Assembly (NCBI RefSeq): GCF_050436995.1
Contig: NC_134756.1
Coordinates: 6,882,001-6,946,000, forward strand
Direction of reading: 5' to 3'
Length of the DNA stretch: 64,000 bases
From: Anticarsia gemmatalis
Taxonomy: Eukaryota; Arthropoda; Insecta; Lepidoptera; Erebidae
Positions within the stretch are counted from its first letter, which is position 1, and each line of letters begins with the position of its first letter. A model generated the notes under the pieces. That model saw only the letters and a list, made by a program, of their open reading frames with translations, was not told the origin of the DNA and searched no databases. Below, in pieces: positions 12,144-23,276 of the stretch. A program made the translations under genes and the position numbers.

Positions 12144-12860
12144 CTAGGCGATGACGAGGTCGCCGAACGCGGACGACAGACGGTTGAACACGGGGAGTCG
12201 TTCTTCTTCTGGGTCAGGCGAGTGCGTGCGGCGGAAAGCGAAGGCCGTGGCGTGTGCTGGCGGGGACATCGCGGGAGGCGAGTGCGGCGCTAGCGGAGAC
12301 TGCGGCGCGAGGGGCGAATGCGGGGAGCGTGGCGAGCGGGACCCATCACTCATGTACGAAGCCATCGAACCACCAGATGAAAGCGACGCCAACGAACCTC
12401 CAGGGGATGAAGGTTCACGACGCCGCGCTTCCTCCGCGTTGTGCACGAAGTGGCAACGGGGTCCATATGGACAGAAGCCTACAGAGTGGAACGTACGGCA
12501 CAGCTCCGTCTTGTACTTGGGGTGGCGTTGAAGGTTACGTAGTTCACGTATTCCGTGTGCGAATTGGCATTTGTCACCATATTTGCATACTCCGGCTTCC
12601 TCGAATGGCCTGCAGAGTTCTGTCTTGTATCTGCTGGTTGCTGGTGGAGGAGGCGCAGGTTCGCTTGTGGTGCGTTCAAGCTGGCGATGGCCGAGGCGGT
12701 CCAGCAGGCCGGCGAGGGCACGGCGCGCAGGTACAGATGTGGCGCGGGCCAGCACTGGATGATGTTCCCAGTTGACACCGCCGGACACCGCACCGGCACC
12801 AACTGGTCCGAGGGAGCCGCTCAGTGTCCCATTCATAGTCTGCACTGGCCGAGTTTGGTT
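12144..12860 (-). CDS. Tis11: Tis11 / ZFP36-family CCCH zinc-finger protein, last coding exon (residues 22-259)
   Basis: This exon encodes 238 residues of an RNA-binding protein that, in this family, binds AU-rich elements in mRNA 3' UTRs and recruits the CCR4-NOT deadenylase in the cytoplasm. Numbered on the joined 259-aa protein, zinc finger 1 is C104-x8-C113-x5-C119-x3-H123 and finger 2 is C142-x8-C151-x5-C157-x3-H161. Each has a YKTEL lead-in, and the fingers are 18 residues apart, as in ZFP36 proteins. LARATS (S63), LERTTS (S87) and FRRTHS (S235) fit the MK2 consensus (hydrophobic-x-R-x-x-S). PPPP (91-94) recalls the tetraproline motifs of tristetraprolin. Residues 195-225 are rich in SP dipeptides. 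The C-terminal RLPVFNRLSSAFGD matches the CNOT1-binding motif. The exon opens at a 3' splice site (TTTTTTCAG before AACCAAACT), not at an ATG, and the reading continues upstream of GTG 12845. The protein is shorter than Drosophila TIS11. The identity is very secure. Confidence 0.97.
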   Translation of the reverse strand, partial: NQTRPVQTMNGTLSGSLGPVGAGAVSGGVNWEHHPVLARATSVPARRALAGLLDRLGHRQLERTTSEPAPPPPATSRYKTELCRPFEEAGVCKYGDKCQFAHGIRELRNLQRHPKYKTELCRTFHSVGFCPYGPRCHFVHNAEEARRREPSSPGGSLASLSSGGSMASYMSDGSRSPRSPHSPLAPQSPLAPHSPPAMSPPAHATAFAFRRTHSPDPEEERLPVFNRLSSAFGDLVIA

Positions 12861-12890
12861 CTGAAAAAAGATAAAACAAATTATTAGTAT
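12861..12890 (-). other. Tis11 exon 2 acceptor and branch point
   Basis: On the minus strand TACTAAT (12889-12883) is followed by a pyrimidine-rich run, then CAG at the exon border. The distance from the branch A (12884) to the junction is about 23 nt. All three elements fit insect splice consensus. Confidence 0.85.
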
Positions 12891-15800
12891 TAAGCCTTTG
12901 AAATAATTAAAAGCCGCGTACGAGCATAAAAATCAATTTCAGTTTCCTATCGGACTATCACTAAGAAATTATTATTGATCAGTCAAATACTGCATACAAC
13001 ATACTCAGAAGAACTAAAAAATTATGCAACAAAAAACCTGGTGCCAAAAAAAGCAAAATACGCCTTTTCGTGACATTATTGTAAATGTGTTTGTGTAGTA
13101 GAAAAAATGTACACGGTCTGCCTAGAAGGGTCGGGTACCTGCTTTAGTAAAAAAAAACTACCCCGCGGGCTGGTTCCTTCGTCTACCTGCTCGGAATGGC
13201 CCGTATTCATCTCGTTTTCACAAATGGTTTCTGTATTGAAATGGTTAATATTACCAATTAACCCAACTTCAAAACGGTGCTATTAAAGCCCCAGGGTGTA
13301 TCAAATTTAATGTTAAGTTTATAAAGGCGAATGGTCGTCTTGTATCCTCTACCATGAATTATTTATTTCGGTAAATTTCCTAATTCCCATCAATATTCCC
13401 GTTCTATACGTTTAGAGATGCAAATGGTAAAAGGCATCTTTTGTTTTTACAGAGCGTCGAACCTGAAGCTACGGAGCATCACCATAACAATGCTGATGTT
13501 CACGCGAGAGGCAGTTGACACGGGCGCGGCGGCACAATCGCGGTGATTGTGCACTATTGTTCAGGCATCGCTGTCGCGTCGCCACTATGAAGAATAATTG
13601 TCGTCGAGTTATTTGACGACACTTCACGCCGCGAGGGGCAACGGTCGGCGCGTGTCGTGTTAGATAACAGTACTCCTATACTGATCTATTCATGATCTGT
13701 AAGGTTTCTACGTCGTGTTACGTTCAATTAGGTAGTTAGTTCGCATCACAGAGATATATTACAGACACTTTCAGCTAAGACAAGGGTTGCGAAATTTGGC
13801 CAGTTTATACCAAAATTTGTCTTGGGTGCTGTACCGAGACGAGATCAGCGTGAAGGTCGGATCGGATCAGAGCTCGACGCGGAACACGAGCTCTATACAT
13901 AATGTATGATACGCCGCATCTTGTATGCGGCCTCAATCGATGTGAATGACACGTCATTGTATATTCTATTCGCCTCTGCCTCGTCCGGGGATCGTAAACA
14001 CGCAAACACTTGTGTTTTGGAATACAACGAACAAATTATTACATGTTACTGCTCTCGATGATCGAATAAACGTTTAACATATTGGGTTCTATGTTATTTC
14101 TATGTTTCAGCTAATCTTTAACCATTACAAAGTAAATGAAGAACTAGAATGTGTACCAGTCAGCCGATGATTTTCGTATTAATGGCTCATACCGACAAAG
14201 TACTTTAGTGTACGTTAAGCCTTGCGGTTAAGAGCCAACGGTGGGTAAACAATTACACACGTATGCTTTTAGTGGTGTATGAGCATCTATTGTCTGGTCT
14301 TAAGGCTATAATCGACTGCTCATATGGTGCTCCTTTGCAACGATTCCTAGGCGACTGTTTTATTCTAATTTGTATTTGTAAAATGCATTAAGCAGTCAGA
14401 AAACATAGATAGGGATAAGAAGAAGTAAAAAGTTTCCTGCTCCAAAACGAACAGAATAAAATAAATAATTAATAGTTTTCAGAACACTTAAGTATGAAGA
14501 AACAAAGCAACCGTATAGTAATGTCTAAGGCGAAAGTGAAGCAGACAAATGAGCGTGGCAGTACAATCGCGGGTGAAATGTTGCAGTGAAAAGCCAGGGG
14601 TTAAGTTGGTGGCGGCCAAGTGTCGACGGAAAACGGTCGAGGCGTAATTAGAGAGTTATCAGAGCGGAACATTGGTTAAACGCTGCTTTCCATCGGACGT
14701 TGCGCTCGCGCAACCGAGCTCCAGGGAAAATTGTAATCACTGTCGATTTCAAATGGCCGCGGTTGTTGCGTTCGAGCTTAGGGGCAATCAAACACCGGAC
14801 CGAACACCACGACTGTGTACACGGATAATATATTAAAACAACTTTATGTATAGTTATTACCAGTAACGTCAACAGTTTACACTTTTCGGGGCAACAAACT
14901 AATTCATAACACTGTAACGAGTGTTTGTTTGGTAAATATGGGCTTTGGTAAAATATGGTTTAGGGAACATTTCTAGATGTGCGTACAGCTACAGGCACAG
15001 GTCGCGCCTGATGCTGCCATGTGTACGGTTATCGTTAGCGAACGATGTTGTCAACGTGACAAACACGCCGACAACTCGAGCTAGTGTTTGTACTCTTCAT
15101 TACTATGGTAGCTGGCGATTGCATAATGTCTTATGGTGTAGTTATTTTAAGCTTTGCTCATAGTAATCAATATTGTTCCTAACTTTTTTAAGGAAGTTAC
15201 AAAAAACAAACCACGTCATTATGTACACAAAGAAACTGCGTGGAAATGAAAAATATATTCTGTCGCTAAAGAATGACATAAGCATTCTACATTTACAGTC
15301 GTAAAGTATTGAAAGAACAAACATTAGTGGTGAATATTCAGATGTTCACAATAATACCTACCAAAGTAAACTGAGGGCAACGACTTTTCCAATGAGCGAA
15401 AATAATATGTGAGAATTTTCATGACATGATTTGTAATAATACATAATACTATAATATCATCTATGGGCCAAACATGCCACAGCGAGCAATAGCAAGACTC
15501 GGTTAAATTTAAAAAAATCTGTATGTAGTTATTAAACACGAGAAGGTCATCGAACTCGGAGCATGCTACTACGGGTGCTGTGTATTTACGTTGGCAATCA
15601 CTGAAAATTTACACCTCTACTTTAGTGCCGGTGCTTTTCGAGCCCGAGGTCTCGCTAAATATATTCACTTTCCAGATAACCTCCGGGGGCATTGGCAGGA
15701 GCAACAAAGAACGCGAATTTGGGTTACTTATATCCATATTACATCCAAGCAAATTCAGAGTTCAAACTTTACAATTCAAATGAGTGTTGCTATTGTGACA

Positions 15801-17468
15801 AAAACGTTATCGAACGCTCATCACAAATTTATTTACAGTGCAGTCTATTGATAAACAATTTAGAGCCTTAACCTATGACTCTAGATTAACAAGGTCTCAA
15901 CCTTAATTGCCATCGTCTAAATACTCATTGTGATTAAGTTTTTACGTTATTCTGCCAGTTTCACTCTATGTAACGTGACCTACGTTTAGTAAGCGTAACG
16001 AGCATGAATTCGAATCATTAAGACAGAGTGTCTCGCGACAATTGATACGGCGATATAACTCAAACAAGAGAACTGCTTAATTGAACGTTAATTGGTTCTA
16101 ATCAAATGCGTTCTATATTTAAATGAACTTTTAACGACTTAAAACTCTCGGGCAGTCTGAGTTTTGAACGTCACTGAGAGACAACAAAAAGTAAGAACTG
16201 TCTCTTGTTACCAATGCTCTGTAAAATGTTACATGTAACGGACAACGTTGCATTGAAGTATCCACTATTAGAATTGGTTCATTTCTCTGAGGAGTCAAGC
16301 GAGGGTCTTGGCGATTGATCCCATCACGTTTATTGAATGATTGCGCGAAAACGATCACAGTCGAGATGTTGCGGTCCCCTCTGACAGAGACCTAACAACA
16401 ATCTCTCAATAATGACCAGAGTAGTCATTAACCTTTCAGAGTTCTTGACGTCGCCCCTTGGTTTCACATATTATGCTCGTTTATTTTAGTTTGCCTACAG
16501 TTGTCGACGGTCGTCGACAGACCCCTTTGTATCTACTTTGGTGTAAAAATTATTTATGAGATAGAAATTTTACTCCTATCATAGGAATAAACATCTTTTG
16601 TGCGCATCAAAATCGTGAACAATAATTTTATATTTCAATATGATTCACACGACGACACTGCGTAGTTACTTAGTGGTGTATCGAGAACACTTATGGTTAT
16701 TTGAGTGCCGCATTTTACTACAATTAGTCTAGCAGCCGGCAACTAACCGCGCGCAACGTCAATACAATTATGAAACATGTTAAAATAGCGACGCAATAAC
16801 GATTCATGTCTCCCACATAGTCCAGAGTTCCAGACATCCGTTGAAAACGGCTGCCATATACATAATTTCAAATAACGAGATAATTGTGTCGCTCAACTTT
16901 TATTTATAAACTGGACTTTATTACAGAGCACTATCTGTTTATTATTTTTAAATAATTGTGCCAGAGATAATACATATTTTTTATAATTGAACTTTGTAGG
17001 AGATCTTAATATAAAGAGATCAGTATGTTAAATGATAAATACAGGAATGGAAATCGTTACGAATAAATTGTTAACGATGGCAGAACTTACTTTTGTAATA
17101 TAAGATTAGCAAAACATACACCGTGTAATATGAACATGGTAAGCGTATCGACAACAATTCACATAGTTAGCGACTGTTAGATGAGTAAGACCGGACGCTC
17201 GGCGTACCGCACGCATGCAGATGGGCACCACGTCGTGATTGCAATGCGAGAACACTCCGGCTAAGGTATAAATGCCATCACATGTCAACCGCTTCTCTTT
17301 ATTTATATTACGAACACCTACCAAACGATTGTCTGCTGGTTTATTATATTAGACGAAACAATGGAAATGTATTTGAACATGTAAGTCCGTAATCATTAAC
17401 ATAGCGGAAAGGAAATCACGTAGTTCAGCACCACTTTCGAGAATTCATCACAAAACGTTGTTCATGTA
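12891..17468. other. Tis11 intron 1, exon-proximal part
   Basis: No exon or transposon recognised. Two moderately GC-rich stretches (13450-13650 and 13810-14000) with CpG-rich sequence might be regulatory, but no motif set supports this. Confidence 0.45.
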
Positions 17469-18414
17469 GGGTAAAGCACCCAGTAGTCAGCCCCCAACCA
17501 GTAGTCAGCCTTTACAGGCTTTATATCCATATAATTAGTGTAGAAAATAGTAAAGACCAATAAAATAATCATTAATCGAATCTGTATAATCTTATTGACT
17601 AATATGCACAATTACGATTCGATAGCATGGCAGGTTGACGTGTTACACTCATTCTTATGAACTGCCATGAAAGACATGGGCAAAAACGTCGCCATTGCTA
17701 TTTTTTTGTTAAGGATTCGTGTTTTAGTTTTTGGCATGTTTTTAAATGAATTTGATGCAATATGGAACGAATTGATATTTTATGCTAGTATTGAATAGTT
17801 TATCTTCGATAAAATCATGCATTGCAGGCGTTTTATTTGTCTTTTGTATTATAAATTAACGTGGCCGACTATTGGGTTTGCAAAATATGAGGTTGATCCA
17901 GTAGTCGGCCATGAGTGGCTGACTACTGGTTTTTTTGCAATTCTCATATATGTGGTTGAAATTAACAGGGCGAATACTTCTCAACATAACTATTGCGTTG
18001 AGCTAAACTCTTCTAAGACAAAAATAGTATTTTACCAGTAGTCGGCCGCATATAAAGTCAGTGAATTTCATGAGGCCGACCATTGGACCTACATATCCCA
18101 TAGTCGGCCGTCAGTTTTGCTAAATGAAATTGGGTCTTAAATCCTTTCATTAAGGTTCAAAATTGTGGACGGCTATGTTGGCACAAAACTTAGTTACTTG
18201 TTTTCGAATAGTATCATATCAAAAAGACCAAAAGATCTGTATAAAGAGGAATAATTGTCATGTGCTATGGTGGCGATCAGAAATGTTATGAAAATCATGG
18301 AAACGAGTCGAGTACTTGGCATTTCACACATTATTATGACACTACAAGTCCGAAATCGTTTAATAGTCGCACAAATGCCCCGTACCATACGGGGCTTTGT
18401 AAGCTAGACTAAGT

Positions 18415-18690
18415 GCACTCCCAAAAACAAATGACTGCCTTAAGAAACTGGTCACGATATGTTGGAATCAGCTTCCAGTTTCACCGGATGCAGCTGAATA
18501 GCAGTGTTTTACATGGAGCAACTGCCTATATGACTTCCACAACCCAGTTACCTGGGCTATACCACGATTACCATAAGACTGGTTATCAGATTTTCAAGCT
18601 TCTGACTAATGGCAACGATTGCCAGAGATCCTTGAATGCCCGCCGGGACCTACAATTTACCATGCCTTCCGAAACACGAAGGAATTTTGG
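18415..18690 (-). repeat. Fragment of a widespread lepidopteran dispersed repeat
   Basis: On the minus strand the phrases GGTAACTGGGTTGTGGAAG, TAGGCAGTTGCTCC and CAGCTGCATCCGGTGAAACT follow each other. I recognise this order from a very common lepidopteran interspersed repeat (probably the tail of a retroelement). It is degenerate and lies within the larger 17469-19697 element. The open frame across it on the plus strand is not considered a gene. Confidence 0.55.
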
Positions 18691-19059
18691 GAAATGAGAA
18701 AAGAAAGGAATGATACCAGTCACTTCTATCAACTACCTTCTATTTCCTAGCCTACCATTGACTTATGTTTCAACACATCAAGAAAGCTAAAATAGTTTTA
18801 TAGAAGAGAGCATCTTTTGTAGATTGGGGAGAGTTGAAAAACAGAAGGAATAAAGGAACAGAAAATAAACTTTTATCGCTGTGAACCGTGTGAAGAAAGA
18901 TTGACTAGAAAACATTTAGAAATCAATTACCTAAGTGCTAATAACTATAAATTAAAATCTTGAAAACCCCCGATTTCACAATATATTTTTTTATTTCATA
19001 CTTTTTATAGGTTGGTGGTTAGGTTAAGCCATTCTGACTTTCCCACCACCAGCTTTCTC

Positions 19060-19330
19060 AGCATGCGAAGCCATTTAAGACCCCGTCCGAGTAAATTTGC
19101 AGACATTCGGTTAATCTCCCCACTTTAACCCACTACAACTTTTAAACGGCTCCACCGATTTTCATCAAACATGTCTAAAAACACTCGCACATATGTCACC
19201 TTTAATTAAAAAAAACTAAATTGAAATCACTGCATCCTTTCGGGAGTTATGATGCCATAGACAGACAGACACACACACAGACACGTCGAACCTTATAACA
19301 CCCCTCTTTTTGCGTCGGGGGTTAAAAATT
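19060..19330 (-). repeat. Fragment of a dispersed repeat ending in the GTCGGGGGTTAA motif, with a CA/GACA microsatellite
   Basis: The plus strand reads through GGCTCCACCGATTTTCAT, a CATATGTCACCTTTAAT phrase, a GACAGACAGACACACACACA microsatellite, and ends CACCCCTCTTTTTGCGTCGGGGGTTAA. I recognise this order as a common insect interspersed repeat. The terminal CCCC/GGGG pair can form a hairpin. It is nested in the TA-flanked element. Confidence 0.5.
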
Positions 19331-20079
19331 AATGGATGCATAAATTGTACTGCATGGTATTATTGCAAATGTGCTTTATTTCCTGGAGATTTCAATAAAA
19401 ATATATTTAAAATAGAACATTTGTATTGAGTAAGTAAGAGGCTGACTACTGGGTAAGACATGGCTGACTACTGGCGAAATGGGGCTGACTACTGGTAAAA
19501 AGTGCCATATTTTGTTTAATGTGGATTTTTTCCATAATAATTTTATAAATATGATATTTTTTTATTTTTTTCTTAAAGTTTAATAAATTACCTTTCATAC
19601 AATGACTAATGATTTTACATCTAGTAGTAAATGTTAAAAATATGGCTAAATCAAATTGACATTTTCACTAAAAGGCTGACTACTGGGTGGTTTACCCTAT
19701 ATACCTAATAATAATATGTCCTGCCAACTTACGCTATGTTGCTAAAAATGTAAAATATCCTTAGTTTGTAGATTTTATTTAAAGTTTCCGAATGTTAAAA
19801 GAATATGAAACAATGCTTAGTGTAAATTCAGTAATTGTTAGTGGCTGGTTGCGGCGGTTGTGCGAGGCGTGGCGTGTTGGCGGGTGGGCCTGACGCGTCG
19901 TCGTGTGCGCAGACGTTCACCTCAATCGACGTGCTCGACGTTAGCGTTGCACGCGCTGGCGTGTCGGCTACGAGTGCTCTGTTTATTGCGCGCGCGCCAT
20001 AAAGCTCGCGACTCGAGGTGGAGCGTGGCCGTAAAGCAAATGTCAACAAAGGGCTTCGTTCAACTCGACTATGTTTACC

Positions 20080-20147
20080 CCCCGGCCGCTCAAAGCAGAG
20101 GAAGCACGTCCCCCGGCCGGGCCGCTTTTAGCACCTCCATATTTATA
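20080..20147 (-). promoter_or_regulatory. Possible internal TATA promoter of Tis11 (alternative first exon)
   Basis: On the minus strand CTATAAATATGG (TATA core 20147-20140) stands at the head of about 300 bp of GC-rich DNA (19830-20130), unlike the intron around it. A start about 30 nt downstream would make a transcript running into exon 2, where Met30 is the first in-frame ATG. It would give a protein without the exon-1 peptide. No initiator was found and no donor could be fixed, so this is speculative. Confidence 0.25.
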
Positions 20148-21137
20148 GATGCAACAAGACGCCGCTGCATTAGGGTTGATTTGCAAAACTACCTGATGGA
20201 CAGATTCGTTTGCATACGAATAACATTGTATTTGACTTTACAAGAGTACCTGATCAGATTGTTAAAGGTTCTAGCGCATAAGAACTTGTATACATTCGGA
20301 GCTGGCTCTTAAAATTTCAAACAAAATGTAAGCCTGTTCTCTGTATTACATGAGCGAAGAATAACATTAGTAAGTACCTTCTATGTTTACTATTTATGGT
20401 GTGTAACATGTTATCTTGAACGTCATGACAACGGATCATTGTGAAGCGGTCATTAGTGACAAACTGGCCCTTACGTCAACGACGTGTCTAGCTGTAACAA
20501 TTCCTTTGTCCGTGTAATTTTTATTGTTGCGTCATACTACCGGGTTATACTTTCCCCGCAAATTGTTCGACATGTATGACTCACGGAGAAATAATAGGTA
20601 CAATAGAAAATCATTTTCTGTGACTAATACGCGTATATTCGGCCCTTTTTGAGTCACTCGGAAAAGAAGTGACAATCGCCGATGTGGGCGAGACGATACG
20701 ATACGAGACCGGTCTACATTATTAAATTTGTAATGATCTTAGAAAGTTATCAGACATTTGAATATGACGGGTCTGCCTCCATTGTTTAGATCACTAAATA
20801 TGCAAACAAGAGATATTATTTTTTATCTATTCGTTTGTCAGTTTTGCAATGTTTATGCAGTTTTCAAAAATATGTGTGATCTTACTACATCTAAGTACTT
20901 CCGAAACTGAAAGGTTTATTTTATTCCCTAGTTTTTACAAAGTAACAACGGATCCCCTTAACTGAGATAGATTCAGCAAACCGTGCACACAAATTAAGCA
21001 AAAATACACTAACATACTTTTAAGCATCACTGTCATTCGCTCTTTTTGATGATTTCCTATCACCATAATTGGTTTTAAAATCTAAAACCTAAATTCTTCG
21101 ACATGTACTTTATAAAATACCTTATTCTATAACTTAC

Positions 21138-21182
21138 GATTGATGAAACCTGGTGTTCATTTAAGTCTGATTCGAAACTCAC
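21138..21182 (-). other. Candidate 45-nt cassette exon or recursive-splicing exon in Tis11 intron 1
   Basis: The minus strand reads a 45-nt block that begins GTGAGTTTCG, immediately after an acceptor (TTTTCTTTTTTCCAG, ending at 21183), and is followed by GTAAGTT at 21137. Because the block itself starts with GTGAGT, a good 5' splice site, it has the form of a ratchet point, where an acceptor is used and the same position then acts as a donor. It can equally be read as a cassette exon: 45 nt is a multiple of three, it lies in the phase-0 intron, and it reads VSFESDLNEHQVSSI with no stop, so inclusion would add 15 residues between K21 and N22. TTGAT about 20 nt upstream could be the branch point. 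No transcript evidence was available. Confidence 0.45.
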
Positions 21183-21206
21183 CTGGAAAAAAGAAAATCA
21201 AAATAA
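21183..21206 (-). other. Pyrimidine tract and 3' splice site at the candidate ratchet point
   Basis: The minus strand is T-rich (TTTTGATTTTCTTTTTTCCAG) and directly joins GTGAGT. It was the only good CAG|GTRAGT site with a long pyrimidine tract that I found when scanning intron 1 on the gene's strand. Use of the site would divide the intron into parts of about 19.8 kb and 8.3 kb. Confidence 0.5.
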
Positions 21207-23141
21207 ATACAAGTTTATGATATATTACAAAGAAAAAATGTACAACTTAGTTCTAACTGAAGAGACTAATAGCTATTAAAAAGTAACTCTCTTATAGATA
21301 TATAACAACTGGACTATATTATGAACAATCACGACGTACTTATTCGGTTATTTCCTGTCTCGGCAATAGCAATAGTTGCTTACAATTTAAACGCAAACAA
21401 CCCCAATATATCCAACGAGTAGATATTCTCAACCGGTCTCCATTGAAAGCGATAGCACTTCCTATAAGAAAGTAAAATGTACTCCGCTAGTCGTCCGGAA
21501 AACTTACGGAGACGGCCGGTATTACTGAACTGATTACATTGATGATATTAGACAGTGCCTTCTTGATGTTTGCTAAAGCAACGTACTGCTTATAATTGAG
21601 ATTGATTGTAAATTACACAATACATAATTATAGAGTATATCTTCAGGAAAAGTCTTTTAAAGTAAACAACAACAAAGTTTTTAAATAAGTGAATATCATT
21701 CTCTACACTATAATGATAATAATTGTGTATTATTAAAGTAAACTGTAGTACCGAGTAGTGTTGTAAGGATCTCCATAGGATAACCAACATAAAACATTTT
21801 TATCAAACAGTCAAAGCTAAGCCATTAAGTTATAGAGCTCCCATACATTTGACACACAGAAAATTCGATAGCAACAATGTTTTGTTCGCATGTCCTTCAC
21901 ACGTAGCGATACGGCGCGATAATGCCCACATTTTTAGCTCATAGTTACGAGTATGTATGGAATAAGTGTCTACCTTTATGTTCATTCCGCGCAATTAACT
22001 ATAAAGTTAGTTGCACGTGAAAATGACTGACAACAATACTGATATTACGCCACCAGGTTGAGACGTGCGGTGTCACGACCCGAGTCAGTAATGGAAGACT
22101 TCGTTTCTAACGCAACTGGGTGATCTCTAATTGAACCCGGCAGCGCGCGAAGGTCTTGTGCGGATCACGAACTTAGCAACACAATCTTATTGACCGAACG
22201 AGGTTCGCTGTTAGCGAGATTGCAGTAAATTGAAAAGATTTAGTAGTATTCTTGGTAATTTTAATGAACATTGTCAGTGAGTGTGCAAATAAACTTTTTT
22301 TACATTACTTAGTTTTTGTGTTTATGACGGCCACCAAGATAAAGGAAGAAGATAGGTTATTACAAAACAACTAGTTGAGTCTACAAATGATAGAAACCGA
22401 CAGCGGTCATTGTTTTAAGGAACATAGCCAACTGTTTTAACTATTAATAATACGACATATAATTTGGTCGTAAGCTCTCTCACCCCACTTCCTTATTACA
22501 ACATGAATTCATCATCACGTGTCATGGTATAACACAAGTACTACAAGTATTCGTGGCGCCTCGGTTTTGCGACGATCGTCGGGCTCGATCAACGAAGCAA
22601 TCGGGGCCACTTGTGCTAATGAAACACATCAATTGAATTGGGGACATTAATTCAGCAGGCGTATCGCGCTACTGTTTACATTGCTACTACATAAATAGTT
22701 TCTGTGCTTACTGAATTGCACATGGAAAAGTACAAGAGTTTATGATCAATATTATTTTGGTACAAACAATTAAATCGTTATACTCTAACAAAAGACAGGG
22801 TGCCTTTACACCTAGACACATTTTTTAGTTCTTGGCTTCGTTGATTGCATTTAGTTAATCATTATAGTCATTGCTACATGCGTCTAAACTTAATTAGGCG
22901 TGAGATTAGGTGAAGTAAGACAATGAACCAGTCGACAAGGACACGCTAGCTAAAAATGTTATTACTGGTAAATTGTTTTACACTTATATAAATTCTGTAG
23001 TTAATACTACAAGTACTGACACTATGTGAGTCTATACGATTACCTACATACGACCGCGGCCTTTCAATGAATCTTTCATTCAAACTAGCTCACTCATCAA
23101 AATCTACAGGGTCTCGACCTAGAATTTATAAATTAGACGGG

Positions 23142-23276
23142 ATGGATGACTTTATGCAACATTTTTTTTTACATCCATATTTTATTTTTTTGGTAATAGT
23201 AATATTAGCATTTTTATATTTAATATGTTACATTCATAATTTTGAGCCATGCTTATGCTTACAATTAAGTCTTTAG
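23142..23276 (+). CDS. Candidate small membrane peptide ORF (44 codons), doubtful
   Basis: An ATG with G at -3 and G at +4 opens a 44-residue frame: MDDFMQHFFLHPY, then a single hydrophobic segment (FIFLVIVILAFLYLICYI), then HNFEPCLCLQLSL and TAG. An upstream in-frame ATG at 23067 would make it 69 residues. Single-pass micropeptides of this size exist in insects, but T-rich DNA encodes hydrophobic residues by chance. It lies antisense within Tis11 intron 1. I do not recognise a family. Confidence 0.12.
   Translation: MDDFMQHFFLHPYFIFLVIVILAFLYLICYIHNFEPCLCLQLSL

Larger units (their letters stand above)
17469..19697. mobile_element. 2.2-kb TA-flanked inverted-repeat element with CCAGTAGTCAGCC subterminal repeats
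   Basis: The ends are 24-bp inverted repeats with one mismatch (17469-17492 and 19674-19697), beginning GGGTAAA and containing CCAGTAGTCAGCC. TA flanks each end as a likely target duplication. The 13-bp motif or a one- or two-base variant (CCAGTAGTCGGCC and similar) recurs about 12 times. It is in the forward sense at the left end (17480, 17498), in both senses in a middle cluster (17863, 17898, 17917, 18035, 18074, 18098), and inverted at the right end (19440, 19462, 19483, 19674). Such arrays are usual as transposase-binding sites. No transposase reading frame is present, so the copy is non-autonomous. The interior also holds fragments of two other repeats (18415-18690 and 19060-19330). I do not recognise the superfamily. 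Confidence 0.75.

Noticed and set aside
12151..12887. Several open frames of 60-173 codons on the plus strand and in other minus frames across the Tis11 exon
   Set aside because: They are shadows of the GC-rich Tis11 coding exon. The zinc-finger frame is unambiguous.
17087..17140. Minus-strand ATG frame ending at a GTAAGT donor, considered as an alternative first exon of Tis11
   Set aside because: The short hydrophobic peptide lacks the ZFP36 N-terminal pattern, and the donor leaves the wrong phase for exon 2.
19860..20312. 150-codon open frame on the plus strand
   Set aside because: Lies in a GC-rich patch where stops are rare, is Arg- and Cys-rich without domain signal, and overlaps frames on the other strand.
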